From: an uncultured Prevotellamassilia sp.
GTDB lineage: Bacteria > Bacteroidota > Bacteroidia > Bacteroidales > Bacteroidaceae
Assembly (NCBI GenBank): GCA_934255485.1
Contig: CAKQOG010000053.1
Span: 1-8,777, forward strand
Direction: 5' to 3'
DNA: 8,777 bases
The position numbers were made by a program, and so were the translations under genes. Under the pieces are notes generated by a model that made no database searches, had not been told where the DNA came from, and saw nothing but the letters and a program-made list of their open reading frames with translations. Below, piece by piece: positions 5,100-8,777 of this stretch (its first letter is position 1; each line of letters begins with the position of its first letter).

Positions 5100-7094
5100 G
5101 TGAGTACTAATCATATCCTTACACCCTTGCTTACAAAGCGTGTGGCTTTGTGTACAAAAGCAATGCAACAAAGCAATGCCCTCTTATCCCCCCTATGGCT
5201 GGTTTTGATGGCATTGCTAATGGTGGCATCGTGCGCCAATCCTGGTTCGGGACCCGATGGTGGACCCTACGACGAAACGCCACCTAAAATAGTAAGCATG
5301 AGCCCCGTGCTGGGCGGTACCAACGAGAAGAGCAAGAAGGTGACCATCACCTTTGACGAGGCCATAAAGGTTGAGAATGCACAAGAAAAGGTAATTGTTT
5401 CGCCCCCACAAATAGAGATTCCAGAGATTAAAACCTCGGGGCGTCGCATCAGTGTAGAGCTATCCGACTCGCTCAAGCCCAACACCACCTATACCATCGA
5501 CTTTAGCGATGCCATAGTTGATACCAACGAGGGCAACCCACTTGGCAACTTCACTTATTACTTCTCAACAGGCACACAACTCGACACCATGGAGGTGGCT
5601 GGCCATGTGCTATCTGCCAACAATCTTGAGCCTATAAAAGGCATTCTTGTGGGCCTACATAGCAACCTTGCCGACTCAGCTTTTACCACATTGCCCTTCG
5701 ACCGCGTGGCGCGTACCGACGGAGCAGGCCATTTTACCATCAAAGGCGTTGCACCTGGCACTTACCATATTTATGCGCTAAAGGATGTTGATAACGACTT
5801 TAAGATGTCGCCAGGCGAGCTGATAGCCTTTAGCCGAGAGCAGATAAAGCCAAGCTCTTTCCCCGACATACGTCGCGACACCTTGTGGCGCGACACAATT
5901 AATATCGACACCATAAAGAGCGTTAAGTACACCCACTTCACTCCCGACAACGTGCTCCTACTTGCCTTTACAGAGCAAAATGTGAGCCGCGCCTTGCTCA
6001 AAGCTAAACGCGAACCTACCTATTTCACCACCTACTTTACAGCCCCTTCAAAGCAGATGCCCAAGGTGAGAGGGCTAAACTTCGATGCAACAAATGCCTT
6101 TGTAGTGTCGCACTCGGTGGGCAACGACACCCTCACTTATTGGCTCTGCGACACGGCACTTGTTAATAGCGATACCCTTACTATAGCTTATACCTATGAG
6201 GCTACCAATGACTCTACCCACCTCAACTATATGCGCACCGATACGCTTGACCTCGTGCCACAATTCTCGTACGAACGTCGCCAAAAGTTGAGACAAGTAG
6301 AGATTGAAAAATGGCAAAAAGAGCAGGCCAAAAAGCGTAAGCGAGGCGATGCCACAGCACAAGCTATGCCTGCTAAACAGCTCGACCTTACGTTTATAAC
6401 CAGCAGCACCATAACGCCCGACAAAAACGTGGTTTTTGCCCTTAAAGAGCCCGCCAAACGGGTTGATACGACTAAAATTCATTTGTTTTTGAAGGCAGAT
6501 TCAACCTACCACAAAGCTCGTTTCCGAATAGAGAAAGATACTCTTGGTTTGCTCAACTACACCTTGCGAGCCGAGTGGCGACCCGGACAGCAGTATGTAA
6601 TCAACATAGATTCGGCAGCTATCGAAGGACTCTCGGGCATGGTAAATAAAAATTATGATGCACGCATATCGGTTGGTGCCGAAGATAGCTATGGCTCTCT
6701 GTTCTTGGTTATTCCCGATGCCGACTCCACATACGTGGCGCAGTTGCTCGAAACCGACACCAAGGTAAAGAAGCAAGTAAGTGTGAAGAATGGGCGTGCC
6801 GACTTCTTTTATTTAAGTCCAGCCGACTACTATGTGCGCGTGTTCAACGACCGCAACCAAAACGGCCGATGGGATGCAGGTAGCTATGCCGACAATAGAC
6901 AGGCAGAAGAGGTATATTACTACCCTCAAAAGTTTACCGTGCGTGCCAATTGGGACATAGAGCAAACGTGGAACATACACGAACTGCCTCTTGACAAGCA
7001 AAAGCCCCAAGAGTTGATAAAGCAAAAAGCCGAAAAGAAAAAAACGCCCAAGAGCCGTAATGCCGAACGTTTGCGACAGAAGCGTGGTAACTGA
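5100..7094 (+). CDS. Lipoprotein with N-terminal bacterial Ig-like (Big_5) domain
   Basis: This is a predicted envelope lipoprotein of 664 residues from the GTG at 5100. A hydrophobic stretch (33-44) ends in V-A-S-C, and C45 is the lipidation site. The residues after it (ANPGSGPDGG) lack the charged export signal found on many Bacteroidota surface lipoproteins, which hints at a periplasm-facing position. Residues 60-160 look like a Big_5 domain (PPKIVSMSPVLGG, VTITFDEAI, NTTYTIDFSDAIVD). Residues 166-245 resemble a carboxypeptidase-regulatory beta-sandwich (GHFTIKGVAPGTYHIYALKD), and a second such segment near the C-terminus has D-R-N-Q-N-G-R-W-D (584-592). The end is lysine-rich. The start is uncertain: ATG 5163 still precedes the hydrophobic stretch but leaves no basic residue before it, while GTG 5100 or GTG 5142 keeps K20. 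It is probably translated from the GH3 message. Its function is unknown. Confidence 0.85.
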   Translation: MSTNHILTPLLTKRVALCTKAMQQSNALLSPLWLVLMALLMVASCANPGSGPDGGPYDETPPKIVSMSPVLGGTNEKSKKVTITFDEAIKVENAQEKVIVSPPQIEIPEIKTSGRRISVELSDSLKPNTTYTIDFSDAIVDTNEGNPLGNFTYYFSTGTQLDTMEVAGHVLSANNLEPIKGILVGLHSNLADSAFTTLPFDRVARTDGAGHFTIKGVAPGTYHIYALKDVDNDFKMSPGELIAFSREQIKPSSFPDIRRDTLWRDTINIDTIKSVKYTHFTPDNVLLLAFTEQNVSRALLKAKREPTYFTTYFTAPSKQMPKVRGLNFDATNAFVVSHSVGNDTLTYWLCDTALVNSDTLTIAYTYEATNDSTHLNYMRTDTLDLVPQFSYERRQKLRQVEIEKWQKEQAKKRKRGDATAQAMPAKQLDLTFITSSTITPDKNVVFALKEPAKRVDTTKIHLFLKADSTYHKARFRIEKDTLGLLNYTLRAEWRPGQQYVINIDSAAIEGLSGMVNKNYDARISVGAEDSYGSLFLVIPDADSTYVAQLLETDTKVKKQVSVKNGRADFFYLSPADYYVRVFNDRNQNGRWDAGSYADNRQAEEVYYYPQKFTVRANWDIEQTWNIHELPLDKQKPQELIKQKAEKKKTPKSRNAERLRQKRGN

Positions 7095-7157
7095 TAGCTC
7101 ATTGATGACAATGACCCACTAAAATGCCTCTGCCATGCTAAAAAACGTTCAATCGTA

Positions 7158-7187
7158 TTTGCTTATAAACAAATAAAGCTATCTTTG
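7158..7187 (+). promoter_or_regulatory. Bacteroidota promoter of the DUF3108 gene
   Basis: TTTG at 7158-7161 is followed by 18 bases and TATCTTTG at 7180-7187, a good match to the -33/-7 consensus. Transcription would start near 7191, leaving a leader of about 55 nt. So the DUF3108 gene can be expressed apart from the two genes upstream even though it lies in the same direction 151 bases away. Confidence 0.65.
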
Positions 7188-7245
7188 CCCCACATATCAT
7201 TTATGTAGGTGCAAAAAAACAGACTATTAAACAAATTCAAGCATT

Positions 7246-8052
7246 ATGAAAAAGCTACTGTTTATATTATTTATGATTGTAGGTGCACTCAATGCCCATG
7301 CACAGTGCTCGTCGAACAATACGGCTTTTAAGAGTGGTGAAACGCTGATATACGACCTTTATTTTAACTGGAAATTTGTGTGGATAAAGGTAGGCTCAGC
7401 TTCGATGAACACCACGCAAACCACCTATGGTGGTGCGCCAGCATACCGCAGCTATCTCATTACGCGAGGGTCGAAAAAGGCAGATAAGATATTTGTGATG
7501 CGCGACACGTTGATGGCATACACGGGGCTGAACCTCGTGCCAAAGTATTATGTAAAGAAGGCATTCGAGGGTAAAACCTATCGCAAAAACGAGGTGTGGT
7601 ATTCTTATCCCTCGGGCAAGTGTAATGTAAAGATGCGCTACCAGCGCGACAATAATCCAGCCTCGCACAGTAGTCATTCGAGCAAATACTGTGCTTTCGA
7701 CATGATAAGCATGCTTATGCGTGCACGTTCGTTCTCGGCCGAAGGCATGAAGGTGGGCCACCGCATCAATTTTTTAATGGCAGATGGGCACACATGTGAG
7801 TGGAAGAGCATTGTGTATAGAGGCAAGAAAACGTTTAAGATGGAGAACACAGGAACCAAATATCGTTGCATGGTATTCTCGTTTGTTGAAAAGGAGAATG
7901 GAAAGGAAAAAGACATTGTAACCTTCTACATTACCGACGACAAAAACCACCTTCCCGTACGCCTCGACATGAACCTTAATTTTGGTACAGCCAAGGCCTT
8001 CTTGACAGGTGCAAGAGGATTGAGAAATCCGCAAACTGCCAAGATTAAGTAG
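7246..8052 (+). CDS. DUF3108 family exported protein
   Basis: The 268-residue product has a Sec signal peptide (MKKLLFILFM..., likely cut after A-H-A at residue 19). C21 does not fit a lipobox (A-H-A-Q-C), so a soluble periplasmic protein is more likely than a lipoprotein. The segment FKSGETLIYDLYFNW (28-42) followed by KVGSASM (48-54) is the opening signature of DUF3108. Later features are KNEVWYSYPSG (about 123-133), CAFDMISMLMRAR (about 148-160) and a final VTFYITDDKNHLPVRLDMNLNFGTAKAFL, all fitting this mostly beta family. Family function is not established; envelope or lipid-associated roles have been suggested by location only. From memory, GH3, Ig-like lipoprotein and DUF3108 genes are neighbours in other Bacteroidales, which would support a shared process. 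No clear terminator follows. Confidence 0.88.
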   Translation: MKKLLFILFMIVGALNAHAQCSSNNTAFKSGETLIYDLYFNWKFVWIKVGSASMNTTQTTYGGAPAYRSYLITRGSKKADKIFVMRDTLMAYTGLNLVPKYYVKKAFEGKTYRKNEVWYSYPSGKCNVKMRYQRDNNPASHSSHSSKYCAFDMISMLMRARSFSAEGMKVGHRINFLMADGHTCEWKSIVYRGKKTFKMENTGTKYRCMVFSFVEKENGKEKDIVTFYITDDKNHLPVRLDMNLNFGTAKAFLTGARGLRNPQTAKIK

Positions 8053-8125
8053 CCCCACAAGCATTCTTATACATAAAAAAGATAAGTAAGTGGACATTTT
8101 AAGTTAGAAAGGAATAAGGATTAAA

Positions 8126-8332
8126 GCACGGGCTGAAAGTCCAAAAGACCATAGCTCAGGGCAACCGCCTTAGGTAATAGCGAATAGGTATGATGGCGCT
8201 CTGCAAGGGAAAAAGATGAAGCTACAAGCATTCGAGGTTTCATCTTTTGCTCTTTCAGAGCGCCATCCTCGTATATGTACAGGTACCCAGGGCGTTGCCC
8301 TGGGCTATGGTCTTTTGTGCTTTCAGCCCGTA
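8126..8332. repeat. Nested palindromic repeat, copy A (complete)
   Basis: The outer arms pair ACGGGCTGAAAG (8128-8139) with 8320-8331, and CAAAAGACCATAGC (8142-8155) with 8304-8317. The inner arms pair GATGGCGCTCTG (8192-8203) with 8256-8267, and AAAAGATGAA (8211-8220) with 8239-8248. The right arm also contains its own compact hairpin, CCCAGGGC-GTT-GCCCTGGG (8286-8304). The matching site in the left arm (8156-8174) has decayed and no longer folds well. No open reading frame is convincing. The layout recalls REP/BIME-type elements mobilised by RAYT transposases, and similar text is common in Bacteroides and Prevotella from memory. No transposase gene is in the window. Confidence 0.8.
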
Positions 8333-8475
8333 TTTTTAATTGTTTTCAAGACATAAAGCAATAATGTTCTATACATAGTCTTTTGTGCTTTCAGCCCGTA
8401 CTTTAATTGTTTTCAGGACATAAAGCAATAATATTCTATACACACTTTTTTGTGCTTTCAGCCTGTACTTTGAGG
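8311..8475 (+). repeat. About 2.4 tandem copies of a 67/68-bp unit
   Basis: Units start at 8311 (68 bp), 8379 (67 bp) and 8446 (partial, diverging after about 8470). Each begins with TTTTGTGCTTTCAGCC followed by (C/T)GTA, the terminal right arm of the palindrome at 8126-8332, and continues with a spacer containing TTGTTTTCA(A/G)GACATAA and AGCAATAAT(G/A)TTCTATACA. Units 1 and 2 differ at only a handful of positions. The first unit overlaps the end of copy A, so the array extends out of the palindrome's right end. Confidence 0.85.
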
Positions 8476-8493
8476 TAAATTTGTAATTAATTT

Positions 8494-8536
8494 ATGGTAA
8501 TTCAAGGATAAAAACGTTTTGAACACGAATTACCAT
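8494..8536. repeat. 10-bp inverted repeat between the two palindrome copies
   Basis: ATGGTAATTC (8494-8503) and GAATTACCAT (8527-8536) are exact complements around a 23-base loop that itself contains the palindrome AAAACGTTTT (8511-8520). The sequence AATTTATGG before the left arm is matched again by CCATAAATT near 8543-8552, so the right side has a partly duplicated arm. No gene overlaps it. It could be a remnant element or a binding site. Confidence 0.5.
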
Positions 8537-8599
8537 GAATAACCCATAAATTCATCTGCAAGCTATGGGATAAAGATGGGGTATAGAGCGAATTTAATA

Positions 8600-8777
8600 G
8601 CATGGGCTGAAAGTCCAAAAGACCATAGTCCAGGGCAACCGCCTTAGGTAATAGCGAATAGGTATGATGGCGCTCTGCAAGGGAAAAAGATGAAGCTACA
8701 AAGCATTCGAGGTTTCATCTTTTGCTCTTTCAGAGCGCCATCCTCGTATATGTACAGGTACCCAGGGCGTTGCCCTG
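8600..8777. repeat. Nested palindromic repeat, copy B (cut by window end)
   Basis: This repeats copy A (8126-8302) in the same orientation with three substitutions (C to T at 8603, and two in the CATAG-TC/CT-CAGGG junction near 8629-8631) and one added A in GCTACAAAGC (about 8701). The inner stem is intact: GATGGCGCTCTG at 8666-8677 with 8731-8742. The window ends in the right-arm hairpin, so the outer right arm is not seen. Confidence 0.85.

Noticed and set aside
6075..6482. Minus-strand open frame of 135 codons inside the lipoprotein gene
   Set aside because: It is antisense to a continuous lipoprotein reading frame and shows no domain or start signal.
7099..7114. TCATTG/CAATGA hairpin just after the lipoprotein stop codon as a terminator
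   Set aside because: The stem is only 6 bp, not GC-rich, and has no T-tract after it, so transcription could continue into the DUF3108 gene.
8311..8475. CRISPR-like array
   Set aside because: There are only 2.4 units and the sequence between the short shared motifs is itself repeated, whereas CRISPR spacers are unique; no cas gene is present.
8449..8483. Promoter with TTTG (8449-8452) and TAAATTTG (8476-8483)
   Set aside because: The spacer of 23 bases is long and no gene follows within the window.

Overview
The window looks like chromosomal DNA from a Bacteroidales bacterium, most likely Prevotella or a close relative. The evidence is the promoter type (TAnnTTTG at -7, with the same octamer TATCTTTG upstream of three genes), near-absent Shine-Dalgarno sequences, a secreted protein with a Bacteroidota-style C-terminal sorting tail, and protein families typical of this group. 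The genus is inferred from protein style and was not tested by any search.

Layout. Positions 1-131 hold a perfect 15-bp inverted repeat that resembles the right end of an IS3-family insertion sequence; the element itself would lie left of the window. A GuaD-type guanine deaminase follows on the minus strand (132-599). It is transcribed divergently from a 703-residue secreted multi-domain protein (861-2972). Only 34 bases after that gene is a 56-codon small gene (3007-3177), and a strong rho-independent terminator (3213-3265) closes the pair. A 184-bp imperfect palindrome, MITE-like in form, fills the gap to the next operon.

Positions 3547-7094 carry a GH3-family acyl-acid amido synthetase and an Ig-like (Big_5) lipoprotein, close together and probably co-transcribed. 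A DUF3108 exported protein (7246-8052) follows in the same direction with its own promoter candidate. The lipoprotein and the DUF3108 protein are predicted to sit in the cell envelope and the GH3 enzyme in the cytoplasm. The trio may serve one envelope-related amide-forming pathway, but no substrate can be read from the sequence.

Positions 8053-8777 have no convincing gene. This stretch contains two nearly identical copies of a roughly 205-bp nested palindrome (the second cut by the window end). Between them lie about 2.4 tandem copies of a 67/68-bp unit that each restart from the palindrome's right arm, then a separate 10-bp inverted repeat. This repeat field and the small 56-aa protein are the least explained parts of the window. 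I see no CRISPR array, rRNA, tRNA, phage gene or defence system.
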